Source: Agromyces italicus DSM 16388
GTDB lineage: Bacteria > Actinomycetota > Actinomycetes > Actinomycetales > Microbacteriaceae
Direction: 5' to 3'
Length of the DNA stretch: 64,000 bases
NCBI RefSeq assembly: GCF_000421545.1
Contig: NZ_ATXF01000004.1
Coordinates: forward strand, 372,001 to 436,000
Below, piece after piece: positions 42,290-52,363 of this stretch (positions within the stretch are counted from its first letter, which is position 1; every line of letters starts with the position of its first letter). The position numbers and the translations under genes are program-made. The notes under the pieces are model-generated. The model ran no database searches, had not been told where the DNA came from, and saw only the letters and a list, made by a program, of their open reading frames with translations.

Positions 42290-43249
42290 ATGTTGATGTA
42301 TGTAGCCAAGCGACTTTTGGCTTTAATTCCACTCCTATTCGCGGTATCGGTGGTGATCTTCTCGATCCTGCACCTCACACCGGGCGATCCTGCCCGGGCG
42401 ATGCTCGGCGCCAAGGCGTCGGCAGCGCAGGTCGACGCACTTCGGGAACGGCTCGGACTCAACGAACCGCTCATCATTCAGTACTTCCAATGGGTGGCCG
42501 ACGCACTACGGGGAGACCTTGGGGACTCGATCTTCCTGCGGAAATCGGTCGTCGCCGCGATCTCCGACAACGTGCAGCCAACGATGCAGCTTGCGCTGCT
42601 CGCTATCATCTTCGCGCTCGTGATCTCGATCCCGTTCGGTACACTCGCCGCGCGCTACCGCGGCGGCGTCCTTGACCAGACCGTGAACGGCTTCACTCTC
42701 ATCGGGCTTGCGGTGCCGAGCTTCGTGCTCGGCCTCCTGCTCATCCTGCTGTTCGGCGTATGGCTGAGGGTGCTCCCGGTGTCCGGCTACACCAACCCCT
42801 TCGAGGACTTCGGTCGAGGAATGGACTCGCTGCTGCTTCCCGCCTTAGCACTCGGCGCGACTATCTCCGCCTACATCACCCGCACAACGCGGGCCGCCGT
42901 GCTCGACGTGCTCAATGCGGAGTACATCGATGCGGCGCGGTCGCGCGGCGTGGGCGAGCGGCGTCTGCTGTTCTCGCACACACTGAAGAACGCCGGCCTC
43001 CCGATCCTCACTGTCGTCGGTCTCACCTTTGGCGCACTCGTCACCGGCGCCGCCGTCATCGAGACCATCTTCAACATTCCCGGACTCGGGTCTCTGCTCA
43101 TCCAGGCAATCCCGCGCCGCGACTACGCAGTGATTCAGGGAGTGGTGCTCCTCGTCACTGTCGTCTTCCTCCTCGTCAACTTGCTCGTCGACATCCTCTA
43201 CGGGTTCATTGACCCGCGCGTCCGCCTCGCAAAGTCAGGAGGGAAGTAA
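42290..43249 (+). CDS. dipeptide-type ABC transporter permease, DppB family
   Basis: 319 residues from ATG 42290 (ATG 42296 is next), with AGAGGA ten bases before. Six membrane helices, starting AKRLLALIPLLFAVSVVIFSIL, and the permease EAA-like loop EYIDAARSRGVGERRLLFSHTLKNA. DppB/OppB hallmark GDPARAMLG near the N terminus and the RRDYAVIQGVVLLVTVVFLLVNLLVDILYGFIDPR end. Forms the channel with the DppC-like product four bases downstream. Confidence 0.94.
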   Translation: MLMYVAKRLLALIPLLFAVSVVIFSILHLTPGDPARAMLGAKASAAQVDALRERLGLNEPLIIQYFQWVADALRGDLGDSIFLRKSVVAAISDNVQPTMQLALLAIIFALVISIPFGTLAARYRGGVLDQTVNGFTLIGLAVPSFVLGLLLILLFGVWLRVLPVSGYTNPFEDFGRGMDSLLLPALALGATISAYITRTTRAAVLDVLNAEYIDAARSRGVGERRLLFSHTLKNAGLPILTVVGLTFGALVTGAAVIETIFNIPGLGSLLIQAIPRRDYAVIQGVVLLVTVVFLLVNLLVDILYGFIDPRVRLAKSGGK

Positions 43250-43253
43250 GCCC

Positions 43254-44207
43254 ATGTTAGATCAGCTCTCGACACCGTCGACCAGCATCGTGCAGGTGCA
43301 GAACGAGAAGCGTCCGTCGCTCTTCTCGCGCATGATTCGCACCCCGGGCATCGTCGTCGGCGCGATTGGCCTATTCCTCATCGCCCTGCTCGCATTCGCG
43401 GTCCCCCCGCTCGCCCACCTCGACCCGTATGCGGTGGATCCGATGTCCCGTCTGCAGGGCTCGTCGGCCGGCCACATCCTCGGCACTGATACCTTCGGGC
43501 GCGATCTCCTCGCACGTATCCTCTCCGGCGCGCAAACATCGCTCGTCGTCGGTTTTCTCGTCGCGCTCGTGAGCGGCGTGTTCGGCACCGTCATTGGGGT
43601 CGTCGCGGCCTTCAACTCGGTGCTCGACCAGATCCTCATGCGCTTCTGCGACGGTCTCATGGCCATCCCCGCAATCCTCCTCGCCGTGGCGCTCGCAGCA
43701 GCGCTCGGCCCGAGCACGACGAACCTAATCATCGCGCTGACGGTTGTATACACCCCCTACCTCGCGAGGCTCGTGCGCTCGCGCGCCATCGCGGTGAAGT
43801 CTGAGGCCTTCGTTGAGGCGAGTTTGAGTGGCGGAGCCCGTCCCTGGCATGTCATCCTCCGCCACGTTCTCCCGAACACCATGTCGGTGATCGTCGTGCA
43901 GTCGACATTCACCTTTGCGGAGTCGGTGATCGTAGAGGCCGCGCTGAGCTTCCTCGGCGCCGGTGTTCCCGCACCCACCGCCAGCTGGGGCAACATTCTC
44001 TACGATGGCAAATCAGTCGTCGCATCTGCGCCCCAGATGGTCGTATTCACGAGCCTCATTCTGGTGATCACGATTCTCCTGCTCAACGTGCTCGGCGACG
44101 GTCTGCGCGACCTCGTGGATCGCCGAGCCCAGCGCCACATTGCGCACTTCTCGATATTCGGCATCGGCAGGAAACGCCGCACTGCGAAGAAAGGGGGCGC
44201 TGCATGA
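43254..44207 (+). CDS. dipeptide-type ABC transporter permease, DppC family
   Basis: 317 residues from ATG 43254. N-terminal helix (IVVGAIGLFLIALLAFAVPPLA), the DppC motif HILGTDTFGRDLLARILSGAQTSLVVG, the EAA loop SEAFVEASLSGGARPWHVILRHVLPN, and ALSFLGAGVPAPTASWGNIL. Second permease subunit of the transporter. Its stop overlaps the ATPase start as ATGA. Confidence 0.94.
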   Translation: MLDQLSTPSTSIVQVQNEKRPSLFSRMIRTPGIVVGAIGLFLIALLAFAVPPLAHLDPYAVDPMSRLQGSSAGHILGTDTFGRDLLARILSGAQTSLVVGFLVALVSGVFGTVIGVVAAFNSVLDQILMRFCDGLMAIPAILLAVALAAALGPSTTNLIIALTVVYTPYLARLVRSRAIAVKSEAFVEASLSGGARPWHVILRHVLPNTMSVIVVQSTFTFAESVIVEAALSFLGAGVPAPTASWGNILYDGKSVVASAPQMVVFTSLILVITILLLNVLGDGLRDLVDRRAQRHIAHFSIFGIGRKRRTAKKGGAA

Positions 44208-45871
44208 CGAGCTCGCCGCTGAACATTGAAAACCTCGCGATCACTATCGCCGAGGGTGACGACGCCGTCGAGGCGGTGAAATCGATGAGCCTCGACCTGG
44301 CAGCGGGGGAGGTGCTCGCGCTCGTTGGAGAATCCGGTTCGGGAAAGACGATCACTGCCCGCGCGGTGCTTGGTCTGCTCCCGGCCCGCGCGAGCACCAA
44401 GGGAGTGATTCTCATTAACGGCATCTCGGTGCTCGAGGCGACGCCCGAGCAAGGGCGAAAGGTGCGCGGCGAGCACGCCGCGATGATCTTCCAGGAGCCG
44501 TCAACGGCACTGAACCCCGTCTTCACGATCGGATGGCAAATGTCAGAGGGTCTGCGGGCCCACGGCATCTCCGACGTCAGGGAGCGCCGCCGCCGATCGA
44601 TCGAACTGCTCACGGCGGTCGGTATTCCGAGCCCCGAGACACGCATCGATGACTATCCGCACCAATTCTCTGGCGGGCAGAAACAACGCATCGTCATCGC
44701 GATGGCGCTCGCGCTTCGCCCCGCTGTGATCATTGCGGATGAGCCAACCACAGCACTTGATGTCACTGTGCAGGCCGAGATCCTCGACTTGCTGCGTCGC
44801 TGCCGAGACGAACTAGGTGCGTCGATCCTGCTCATTACGCACAACATGGGAGTTGTCGCGGATCTCGCCGACCGAGTCGCCGTCATGTACCAGGGGGAAC
44901 TCGTCGAAGTAGCGCCAGTCGAAGAGCTCTTCGCCAGTCCGCGCGAGCAATACACGCAGGACCTCCTCGCTGCGGTGCCGCGTCTCGGCGCGGAGCCACG
45001 CGAGGCTCGCGACGAAGGGATCGGCGACGTCGTCTACGAGGCCGAGAATCTCGACATCGTGTACTCGGGAGGCTTCCGCCAGAAGCCGTTCCACGCGGTG
45101 CACGGGGTGTCGTTCACGGTGCGGCGCGGTGAGGTCTTCGGACTAGTTGGCGAATCGGGATCGGGCAAGTCCACCATCGGTCGCTCGATCGTCGGCCTTG
45201 CGCCGGTGAGCGGTGGCTCTGCCAAGTTGCTTGGATCCGATCTGCGCCATGCGAGGGGAGCGGAGCTGCGGGAGCTGCGCAGGAGGGTCGGATTCGTGTT
45301 CCAGGATCCGGCGTCCTCGTTCAACTCATTAATGACCGTGGGCGAGTGCATCGAGGAACCGATGCGCATCCACCGTGCAGGCAGCCGTCAAGTCCGCGAG
45401 CGTCGGGTGAACGAGCTCCTCGATGCGGTACAGTTGCCGCGCTCGATGGCCTTTCGTCATCCCTACGAACTCTCCGGTGGGCAGCGGCAGCGCGTCGGTC
45501 TTGCACGCGCGCTCGTGCTCGATCCCGAGTTCCTCGTCGCCGACGAGCCGACGAGCGCGCTTGACGTGTCGGTGCAGGCCCGCGTGCTCGAAATCTTCAA
45601 CGAACTGCAGCGTGATCTCGGCTTCGGCTGTCTGTTTATCAGCCACGACCTCGCCGTCGTGGAAATGCTGTCCGATCGCATCGGCGTGTTGCAGAGCGGC
45701 CGCCTCGTCGAGGCCGGGACCGCTTCCGAGGTGCTGCAGTACCCGAAGGAAGCGTACACGCGACGACTCATCGCCGCAGTACCCGTGCCGGATCCGAAGG
45801 TTCAGCGAGCGCGCAGGCCGCCGACTACACCGGGCAAACAACCGTTAGTACAAGGAAGGTTGTTCCAATGA
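44204..45871 (+). CDS. fused DppD-DppF ABC transporter ATPase
   Basis: 555 residues with two complete nucleotide-binding domains in one chain. First: Walker A GESGSGKT, signature FSGGQKQR, Walker B VIIADEPTTALDV. Second (from about residue 285): GESGSGKS, LSGGQRQR, FLVADEPTSALDV. Peptide transporters usually have two separate ATPases; the fused form is common in actinobacteria. Coupled to the permease upstream and to the amidohydrolase downstream by ATGA overlaps. Confidence 0.95.
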   Translation: MTSSPLNIENLAITIAEGDDAVEAVKSMSLDLAAGEVLALVGESGSGKTITARAVLGLLPARASTKGVILINGISVLEATPEQGRKVRGEHAAMIFQEPSTALNPVFTIGWQMSEGLRAHGISDVRERRRRSIELLTAVGIPSPETRIDDYPHQFSGGQKQRIVIAMALALRPAVIIADEPTTALDVTVQAEILDLLRRCRDELGASILLITHNMGVVADLADRVAVMYQGELVEVAPVEELFASPREQYTQDLLAAVPRLGAEPREARDEGIGDVVYEAENLDIVYSGGFRQKPFHAVHGVSFTVRRGEVFGLVGESGSGKSTIGRSIVGLAPVSGGSAKLLGSDLRHARGAELRELRRRVGFVFQDPASSFNSLMTVGECIEEPMRIHRAGSRQVRERRVNELLDAVQLPRSMAFRHPYELSGGQRQRVGLARALVLDPEFLVADEPTSALDVSVQARVLEIFNELQRDLGFGCLFISHDLAVVEMLSDRIGVLQSGRLVEAGTASEVLQYPKEAYTRRLIAAVPVPDPKVQRARRPPTTPGKQPLVQGRLFQ

Positions 45872-47556
45872 CGGACCGAAACATCAGGCCGGATCGAGTG
45901 ATCATCGCGGACCGCGTGCACACTGTCGATTCCGACAACTCGACGGCCGAGGCCGTGGCGATTAGCGGTCGCACCATAATCGCGGTGGGCAGCCGCGCGG
46001 ACGTGCATAGCTGGGATCTCAGTCGCGCGGAGGTGATCGAACTTCCTGGGGCAACGCTGACTCCCGGGTTTGTTGATGCGCACATCCACCCGATCTACGG
46101 CGCCGAGCAACTCTGGCGCGCCGTGGATCTCTCAGGGCTCGACACGCTCGACGAGCTTCGCACCGCGATCGCGGCCCACGCGGAGACCCTCGGGCCGGGG
46201 GGGTGGATTATCGGGAACAGAATGCCGTTCCACGCCTTCATCGGGAAGACGATCAGAAATGAGCACTTCGCCGATATCTTTGGCGATCTGCCTGCGTTCC
46301 TCACGTTCTTTGATGGACACGCGAGCATTGCGAGCGAGGAAGCCCTGCGGCTCGCCGGCATAACCGGGCCCATCGACTTCGGGAACAACTCCTCCATTGA
46401 TGTCGACGAACAGGGGAAACCAACCGGGTACCTCATCGAGAGCAATGCGCAATCGCTCGTGCGCGACGTGATCCCGCCGCTTACTCTCGAAAGTCGGAAG
46501 GTCGCTGTACTTGCCGCGCTCGAGAAGTTCGCAGCGAGCGGGTACACCGGGCTCCACGCCATGGACTTTTCCGAGACCGACATCGAGGTGCTGCAGGCGC
46601 TCGAGGCGGACGGGGATCTGCCAGTCCGCGTGCGGATCTCGCCGATGTGGCGCTCGATGGACGATTGGGAGACCACCTTCAAGCGCTTCGTTGACCTGCA
46701 GGGCCTCGGAGGGCGTCGGTGGAAGGTCGAGGGCGTGAAGATGATGCTCGACGGCACGGTGGAGAACGGATCGGCCTGGCTTTACGAGTCCGATATCGAC
46801 GGCGGAGGTACTCTGCCGTACTGGGTGCCGAGCGAGCTCTACATCCGCTCGGTGCACGCGCTCATCGAGAACGGGATCCCGGTCGTCACGCACGCGATCG
46901 GGGATCGCGGCGTCGACTTCGTGCTCGACGTACTCGAGTCGGCCCCCGATCTTGGGCGTGAACTCGTGCACCGGGTGGAGCACGTAGAGACTATCCCCGA
47001 CTCGACCGTGCCTCGTTTCAAACAGCTCGGCGTCGCTGCGAGTATGCAGCCGATGCATGTGTTGTCGACGAGCGCGGACGAGAGCGACCTGTGGTCGATC
47101 AAGCTCGGCAAGGGGACGGACCGGGCACACGCAAAGTGGCGGATCAAGGACATTTGGGAGACCGGTGCGATCGTTGCGCTCGGCTCGGACTGGCCGGTCG
47201 AGGAGTTCGACGCGCGGCAGGTGTTCGCGACGAACATCACCCGCAAACGCCCCTTCACCGATCAGGCTCCGATCCGCCCGGATCAGGGGCTTGACGCCGA
47301 GATCACGCTCAGGCAGTTCACGCAGCAGGTGTGGGCCTCCATCGGCGAGCCGTGGAACGGGATGATTAAGCCGGGCGCGATCGCCGATCTTGCGGCATTC
47401 GCAGGCGATCCGCTGACTCTCGATCCCGAAGAGTTCGCGGCGACGCCGGTCGTGCTCACTGTCGTGGGCGGGCGCGTCGCCCACCGGGGCTCACTGCAAT
47501 CAGACTCCCTGATCCACCGGACGCAATCACTCCATAAGACAGACAATCACTCATAA
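45868..47556 (+). CDS. YtcJ-like amidohydrolase
   Basis: 562 residues, metal-dependent amidohydrolase superfamily. N-terminal composite domain, metal site PGFVDAHIHPIYG (about residue 70), the central LHAMDFSETDIEVLQALE, VEGVKMMLDGTVENGSAWL, His in VTHAIGDRGVDFVLD, HRVEHVETIPD, and the final Asp in LGSDWPVEEFDARQVF. Members hydrolyse N-acyl or formyl amide bonds; the substrate cannot be read from sequence. Between the ATPase and the binding protein gene, so its substrate probably comes through this transporter. Confidence 0.9.
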   Translation: MTDRNIRPDRVIIADRVHTVDSDNSTAEAVAISGRTIIAVGSRADVHSWDLSRAEVIELPGATLTPGFVDAHIHPIYGAEQLWRAVDLSGLDTLDELRTAIAAHAETLGPGGWIIGNRMPFHAFIGKTIRNEHFADIFGDLPAFLTFFDGHASIASEEALRLAGITGPIDFGNNSSIDVDEQGKPTGYLIESNAQSLVRDVIPPLTLESRKVAVLAALEKFAASGYTGLHAMDFSETDIEVLQALEADGDLPVRVRISPMWRSMDDWETTFKRFVDLQGLGGRRWKVEGVKMMLDGTVENGSAWLYESDIDGGGTLPYWVPSELYIRSVHALIENGIPVVTHAIGDRGVDFVLDVLESAPDLGRELVHRVEHVETIPDSTVPRFKQLGVAASMQPMHVLSTSADESDLWSIKLGKGTDRAHAKWRIKDIWETGAIVALGSDWPVEEFDARQVFATNITRKRPFTDQAPIRPDQGLDAEITLRQFTQQVWASIGEPWNGMIKPGAIADLAAFAGDPLTLDPEEFAATPVVLTVVGGRVAHRGSLQSDSLIHRTQSLHKTDNHS

Positions 47557-47575
47557 ACAGGACGGACAACACGAG

Positions 47576-49147
47576 ATGAGTAAAAGCATGCTGAAAATCG
47601 GGGGCGCCACACTTGCCGCAGCCCTGCTACTCACCAGCTGCTCGATCGACGGGCGAAAGAGCGAAGGTAGCGAAGATCGCACCGACGTGAACGTCGTCTC
47701 GCCGGCGCAGCCCGCGAACCTCGACCCCCACCTCTCAACCCTGCAGATCACGGCCGAGGTTACCCGACCGATCTACGAGACGCTGATCGGTGTCAACGAG
47801 GAGTATGGAGTCGTCCCGGTGCTCGCCGAGTCGTATGAGCGGTCGGACGACGGCCTCACCTTTACTTTCCACCTGCGGGAGGGCGTGAAGTTCCAGGACG
47901 GCTCAGACCTCGACTCGAATGACGTAGTCGTCTCGATGGAGCGCTGGCTCCGCAACTCGACATTTGGGGAGTCGATCTTCCCCGGAGCAACTTGGACGGC
48001 TATCGATCCACTCACCGCTGAGCTCAAGGTCACGAAACCGAGTTTCCTCCATGAGGTGCAGCTTTCGAACCGACTCACGCAGTTCCCCGCAGTGATTCCC
48101 TCGGAGATCGCAGAGGCCGCCGCAGATGAGCCGATCACCGAATACATTGGCACTGGCTCCTACGAGTTCATCGAGTGGAAGTCCGACCAATTCATCAAGA
48201 TCAAGAAGTGGGCCGGTTACAAGCCGGGTCAGGGTGAGGCGAGCGGTCTCATCGGGGACAAGACCGGCACCATCGAGGACATCACCTTCAACTTTGTCGC
48301 TGATCCTTCGACGCGGACGATGGGACTGCAATCGGGTCAATACGACATCGTCACTGAGGTTCCCTACGACAGCCTCGACCAGATCTACGACGACCCGAAG
48401 CTCGAGGTCGGCGCGTACCTCATTACGCCCCAGCAGATGGTCTTCAGCCCGCGCACCGACGGCCCTGTGGTGGACGTGGACTTCAGACAGGCGATCAACG
48501 CCGCCGTAGATCGTGACCCGATCATGATGGCGGCCGTCGGGGGGAATTCCGACCTCTACGAACTCGTGCATCACCAGATGTCGAAGTCTCAGGAGAGCAT
48601 CTGGAACACCGAGGTCGGCAAGGACGGCTTCAACCGGGCCGACGCCGACGAAGCTAAGGAGCTTCTCGCGAAGGCCGGGTACAACGGTACGCCCGTCACT
48701 CTCATCGTAACGCGTGACTATACCGAGGCCTACAACTCCGCGGTCGTGCTCCAGGAGCAGCTCAAGGCGATCGGCGTCTCTGTCGAGCTGGAGGCGATGG
48801 AATGGGGCGCGTACATCGAACGCTTCCTCAACGACGCGGAATCTTGGGACCTCACGGTGTTCCCCGCGGTGACAGAGCCAGAGCCGTCGACGGTGATCGG
48901 CTTCATCCGCGACTTCCCCGGGTACATCCCGTCTTCCCGTTTCGACGAGATGTCGGAGAAGTACCGCGCGATCCCGACGCTCGAAGAAGCCTCTCAGTAC
49001 TACGACGAGATGCAGCAGTACATAGAGGACGTGCGACCGCTCGTGAAGCTCGGCGACGTCGCAAATGTATATGCCGCGACCAAGACACTTGATGTTCCGG
49101 TATTCGACTCCAGCATCCGCTGGTGGGAACTCAAATACAAGGGCTAA
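47576..49147 (+). CDS. family 5 solute-binding lipoprotein of the ABC transporter
   Basis: 523 residues. Lipoprotein signal: KMLKIGG-like basic start, hydrophobic ATLAAALLL and lipobox LLTSC, so it is membrane-anchored outside the cell. Peptide-binding family 5 motifs: NLDPHLSTLQITAEVTRPIYE, LAESYERSDDGLTFTFHLREGVKFQDG, FRQAINAAVDRDPIM. Captures the substrate for DppBC-DF. 19 bases after the amidohydrolase; a GC hairpin without T run follows at 49166-49186. Confidence 0.93.
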   Translation: MSKSMLKIGGATLAAALLLTSCSIDGRKSEGSEDRTDVNVVSPAQPANLDPHLSTLQITAEVTRPIYETLIGVNEEYGVVPVLAESYERSDDGLTFTFHLREGVKFQDGSDLDSNDVVVSMERWLRNSTFGESIFPGATWTAIDPLTAELKVTKPSFLHEVQLSNRLTQFPAVIPSEIAEAAADEPITEYIGTGSYEFIEWKSDQFIKIKKWAGYKPGQGEASGLIGDKTGTIEDITFNFVADPSTRTMGLQSGQYDIVTEVPYDSLDQIYDDPKLEVGAYLITPQQMVFSPRTDGPVVDVDFRQAINAAVDRDPIMMAAVGGNSDLYELVHHQMSKSQESIWNTEVGKDGFNRADADEAKELLAKAGYNGTPVTLIVTRDYTEAYNSAVVLQEQLKAIGVSVELEAMEWGAYIERFLNDAESWDLTVFPAVTEPEPSTVIGFIRDFPGYIPSSRFDEMSEKYRAIPTLEEASQYYDEMQQYIEDVRPLVKLGDVANVYAATKTLDVPVFDSSIRWWELKYKG

Positions 49148-49322
49148 GCGAGGCACTCGGCGGATGGGCGGTCGCGCGGTACGCCCGCCCCCTGCACTTG
49201 TTCGGCCCTAATCATGCCGGGGCGATTGTGTCCAACGCGCGAAGTGTCGCCTACCCGCTTAGCGAATAGTGGGAGGGGGAAGATCCGTTTGCCGCGCCTA
49301 CACAGAAAGGTCTTTCGACACC

Positions 49323-50444
49323 ATGCCGAAGCCGGTGCAGTCCGATGACATCATCAGCACCATCCGATCCCTGGTGGAGTGCGAATCGCCCTCCTCCGAT
49401 CTTGCCGCCGTGGCATCCTCGGCCGATCTCGTTGCTCAACTCGGCGAGGCGATTCTCGGCGCCGCCGCCGAGCGAATCGAGATCAACGGCGTCAGCCACC
49501 TGCGCTGGAGGTTCGGCGATACGACCGAGGTGCTGCTGCTCACGCACCATGACACGGTCTGGCCGCTCGGCACCCTCGACCGTCTACCGTATTCCATTGA
49601 CGACGGCAACCTCGCGGGGCCCGGGTGCTTCGATATGAAGACCGGGCTCGCGATGGCGATGCACGCGATAGTGGCTCTCGACGACCGGAACGGTGTCACG
49701 CTGCTCGTGACTGGCGATGAGGAGCTTGGTTCGCCGAGTTCCCGGACTCTGATCGAAGACACAGCGCAGGGCGCGCGGGCTGTCCTCGTGTTTGAGGCCT
49801 CAGCCGATGGCGGGGCGCTAAAGCTCGAGCGAAAAGGCGTATCGGTCTACGAGGTCGTGCTGGGCGGCACTGCCGCCCATGCCGGTCTCGAGCCCGAAAA
49901 GGGGGTGAACACGTCGATCGAGCTGGCCCATCAGGTGCTCGCGATCACGGCGCTCGCGAACCTCGATCTTGGTACTACGGTCACTCCGACGCTCGCTGTG
50001 TCCGGAGTCACTAGCAACACGGTGCCAGCGCGGGCCACACTCAAAGTCGACGTGCGTGCGCGCACTGCGATTGAGCAACAGCGAATCGAGAAGGCCCTGC
50101 GAGAGCTGCGGCCGGTGCTCAACGGTGCGAGCATCGAGGTGCTCGGGGGAGTCAACCGGCCCCCGCTCGAACGCAGCGCCTCGATCGAACTCTTCGGAAG
50201 GGTAACGGCGCTCGCCGCGAAGCTCGGCCTAAAACCCATCGACGGCGTATCCGTCGGAGGTGCGAGCGATGGAAACTATACGGCCGGCATTGGCGTGCCG
50301 ACCCTTGATGGGCTCGGCGCAGTCGGTGGCGGCGCGCATGCCGAGTCCGAGCATGTCGTCGTTGCCGAGATCGAACCTCGCACCAGGTTGCTCTGTGCGC
50401 TCCTGACCGAGCTCGTCGACGAAGCGAAAGAAGGAAGACGATGA
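49323..50444 (+). CDS. M20 family metallopeptidase (carboxypeptidase-like)
   Basis: 373 residues from ATG 49323, with AAAGG upstream; an ATG at 49269 lies too far up and adds a nonconserved start. Zinc ligands: LTHHDTVWPLG, GPGCFDMKTGLA (bridging Asp), TGDEELGS (Glu-Glu), ASADGG region and HAESEHVV near the C terminus. Dimerisation domain present (AAHAGLEPEKGVNTSIELA). Related to glutamate carboxypeptidase/CPG2 type enzymes that cut a terminal Glu or acyl-amino acid. Next gene overlaps as ATGA. Confidence 0.93.
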   Translation: MPKPVQSDDIISTIRSLVECESPSSDLAAVASSADLVAQLGEAILGAAAERIEINGVSHLRWRFGDTTEVLLLTHHDTVWPLGTLDRLPYSIDDGNLAGPGCFDMKTGLAMAMHAIVALDDRNGVTLLVTGDEELGSPSSRTLIEDTAQGARAVLVFEASADGGALKLERKGVSVYEVVLGGTAAHAGLEPEKGVNTSIELAHQVLAITALANLDLGTTVTPTLAVSGVTSNTVPARATLKVDVRARTAIEQQRIEKALRELRPVLNGASIEVLGGVNRPPLERSASIELFGRVTALAAKLGLKPIDGVSVGGASDGNYTAGIGVPTLDGLGAVGGGAHAESEHVVVAEIEPRTRLLCALLTELVDEAKEGRR

Positions 50445-51226
50445 GCGCAATGAAGCTTCAGGATGCAGTGCTTCTGCAGGCTATTTCGGACGCTGAGCGC
50501 GCGGCCGAGTTCTCGGGCGCGGTCATCCGCGAGGTGCGCGGCAGAGAGGAAGAGATTCAGGTCATCGACCTGCTCAACCACATCTGGGGCCGCACCATGG
50601 ACAACCCGGTGCTACCCGGGGAATTCGTCCGCGTCTTCGGCGAGACCGGGAACTACATCGCGGGCGCGTATGTAGACGGGACACTCGTGGGTGCGTCCCT
50701 CGGGCTCCACTCCAGCCCCGAACGGCACATGCTGCACAGTCATATCGCCGGAGTGACCTCGAACATCGTCGGAAAATCCGTAGGGTACGCGCTCAAGCTC
50801 CACCAGCGGGCGTGGGCGCTCAGCCGGGGCATTGACACCATCGAATGGACGTATGATCCGCTGATTTCACTTAACGCGAACTTCAACATCAGAAAGCTCG
50901 GCGCGCGACCGGTGGAATACCTCGAGAACTTCTACGGGCCGATGGTCGACTCGATCAACGCCGGCGACTCCAGCGATCGTCTGCTGGTCCGTTGGCACCT
51001 GCGCGATCCCACCGTCGCCGCGCTGCTTACCGACGGCAGCAGACTCCCGCTACCTGTCGGCAACGCCACAGTCGCGATCCCCGACGACTTTGGGGCGATG
51101 CGAGTCACGGATCCGGCGCAGGCCAGGGAATGGCGTCAGCGCGTGCGCGAGCAGCTGACCGGTCTGCTTGACCGCGGCGCGAGGATTGTGGGGTTCGAGC
51201 GCGGCACAGGATACATCTTGCATTAG
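50441..51226 (+). CDS. GNAT-like acetyltransferase (COG3375 type)
   Basis: 261 residues. Predicted GNAT fold with AGAYVDGTLVGASLGLHSS, the acyl-CoA loop region MLHSHIAGVTSNIVGKSVGYALKLHQRAWAL and IDTIEWTYDPLISLNANFNIRKLGARP. This family is often next to enolase-superfamily N-acylamino acid racemase/OSBS genes, as here (26 bases before it). It may N-acylate an amino acid and so make the racemase substrate. Confidence 0.85.
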   Translation: MSAMKLQDAVLLQAISDAERAAEFSGAVIREVRGREEEIQVIDLLNHIWGRTMDNPVLPGEFVRVFGETGNYIAGAYVDGTLVGASLGLHSSPERHMLHSHIAGVTSNIVGKSVGYALKLHQRAWALSRGIDTIEWTYDPLISLNANFNIRKLGARPVEYLENFYGPMVDSINAGDSSDRLLVRWHLRDPTVAALLTDGSRLPLPVGNATVAIPDDFGAMRVTDPAQAREWRQRVREQLTGLLDRGARIVGFERGTGYILH

Positions 51227-51252
51227 CCATTCGCCATAGCAGAAGGAGAAGA

Positions 51253-52359
51253 ATGACCATGAAGATCGAAGGGTTCGAACTGCGGCGTATCGCGCTGTCA
51301 ATCGTGTCACCGTTCCGCACATCATTCGGCACGCAAACGGAGCGCGACATCCTGCTCGTAAAGGCTGTGACAGACGGCGCCGAAGGCTGGGCCGAATGCG
51401 TCACGCTGCCGCAGCCAGTCTACTCGCCCGAGTACATGGAGGGATCCGTCGACGTGCTGAAGCGCTACTTCATCCCGGCGATGGCCGACGTGCGCGACGC
51501 GAGCGGTGTAGCGCCGGCCCTGCACAAGTTCAAAGGCCACCCCATGTCGAAGGCTGTGCTTGAAACGGCACTGCTCGACGCTGAGCTGCGCGCCGAGGGC
51601 AGATCGTTCGCGCGCGAGCTCGGTTCGGTGCATGAGCGGGTGCCGTGCGGCGTCTCGGTCGGCATCATGGATTCTGTCCCTGAGTTACTCGATGCGGTCG
51701 GCGGGTACATCAATGAGGGGTACGTGCGCATCAAGCTAAAGATTGAGCCGGGTTGGGATGTCGACGTGGTCCGCGCGGTGCGCGAAAAGTTCGGCGACGA
51801 CGTGTTGCTGCAGGTCGACGCGAACACGGCGTACACGCTGCGAGACGCGCGCCACCTTGCGAAGCTCGACGACTTCGACCTGCTGCTTATCGAGCAGCCG
51901 CTCGAGGAGGAGGACATTGTCGGCCACGCGGATCTCGCGAAGATGCTGAAGACCCCGATCTGCCTCGACGAGTCTGTGACTTCCGCGCAGACCGCGGCCG
52001 CGGCGATCCGCCTCGGCGCAGCGAGTGTGATCAACATCAAGCCAGGGCGCGTCGGCGGCTACCTCGAGGCGCGCCGCATCCACGACCTCGCTGCGGCGGC
52101 CGGCGTGCCGGTGTGGTGCGGTGGCATGCTCGAGACTGGCTTGGGCCGAGCCGCGAACATCGCCCTGGCCTCACTGCCCGGCTTCACACTGCCCGGGGAC
52201 GTCTCGGCCAGTGGGCGCTTCTATGCGACCGACATTACCGAACCTTGGGTGATGGAGGACGGGCACCTGACCGTGCCCACCGGACCCGGCCTTGGCGTGA
52301 CGCCGATTCCTGAGGTGCTCGAAGAGTTCACCACTTCCGTCGAATGGGTTGCCGCCTGA
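51253..52359 (+). CDS. N-acylamino acid racemase / o-succinylbenzoate synthase-like enolase
   Basis: 368 residues of the enolase superfamily (MenC/NAAAR branch). Catalytic KxK in RIKLKIEPGWD (about residue 162), metal ligands in LLQVDANTAY, LIEQPLEEED and ICLDESV, and second Lys in INIKPGRVGG (about 262). Proteins of this branch can make o-succinylbenzoate or racemise N-acylamino acids; without other men genes and beside peptidases and a GNAT, the racemase role is preferred. ATG 51253 follows AGAAGGAGAAGA. Confidence 0.9.
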   Translation: MTMKIEGFELRRIALSIVSPFRTSFGTQTERDILLVKAVTDGAEGWAECVTLPQPVYSPEYMEGSVDVLKRYFIPAMADVRDASGVAPALHKFKGHPMSKAVLETALLDAELRAEGRSFARELGSVHERVPCGVSVGIMDSVPELLDAVGGYINEGYVRIKLKIEPGWDVDVVRAVREKFGDDVLLQVDANTAYTLRDARHLAKLDDFDLLLIEQPLEEEDIVGHADLAKMLKTPICLDESVTSAQTAAAAIRLGAASVINIKPGRVGGYLEARRIHDLAAAAGVPVWCGGMLETGLGRAANIALASLPGFTLPGDVSASGRFYATDITEPWVMEDGHLTVPTGPGLGVTPIPEVLEEFTTSVEWVAA

Positions 52360-52363
52360 CGTT

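Noticed and set aside
46132..47484. Minus-strand frame opposite the amidohydrolase
   Set aside because: Shadow; the plus strand carries all metal ligands of an amidohydrolase.
47903..49156. Minus-strand frame opposite the binding lipoprotein
   Set aside because: Shadow; rich in Arg, His and Asp with no family pattern.
49166..49186. GGGCG/CGCCC hairpin after the binding protein gene as terminator
   Set aside because: Five-base stem, no T run; the following gene is on the same strand and may belong to the operon.
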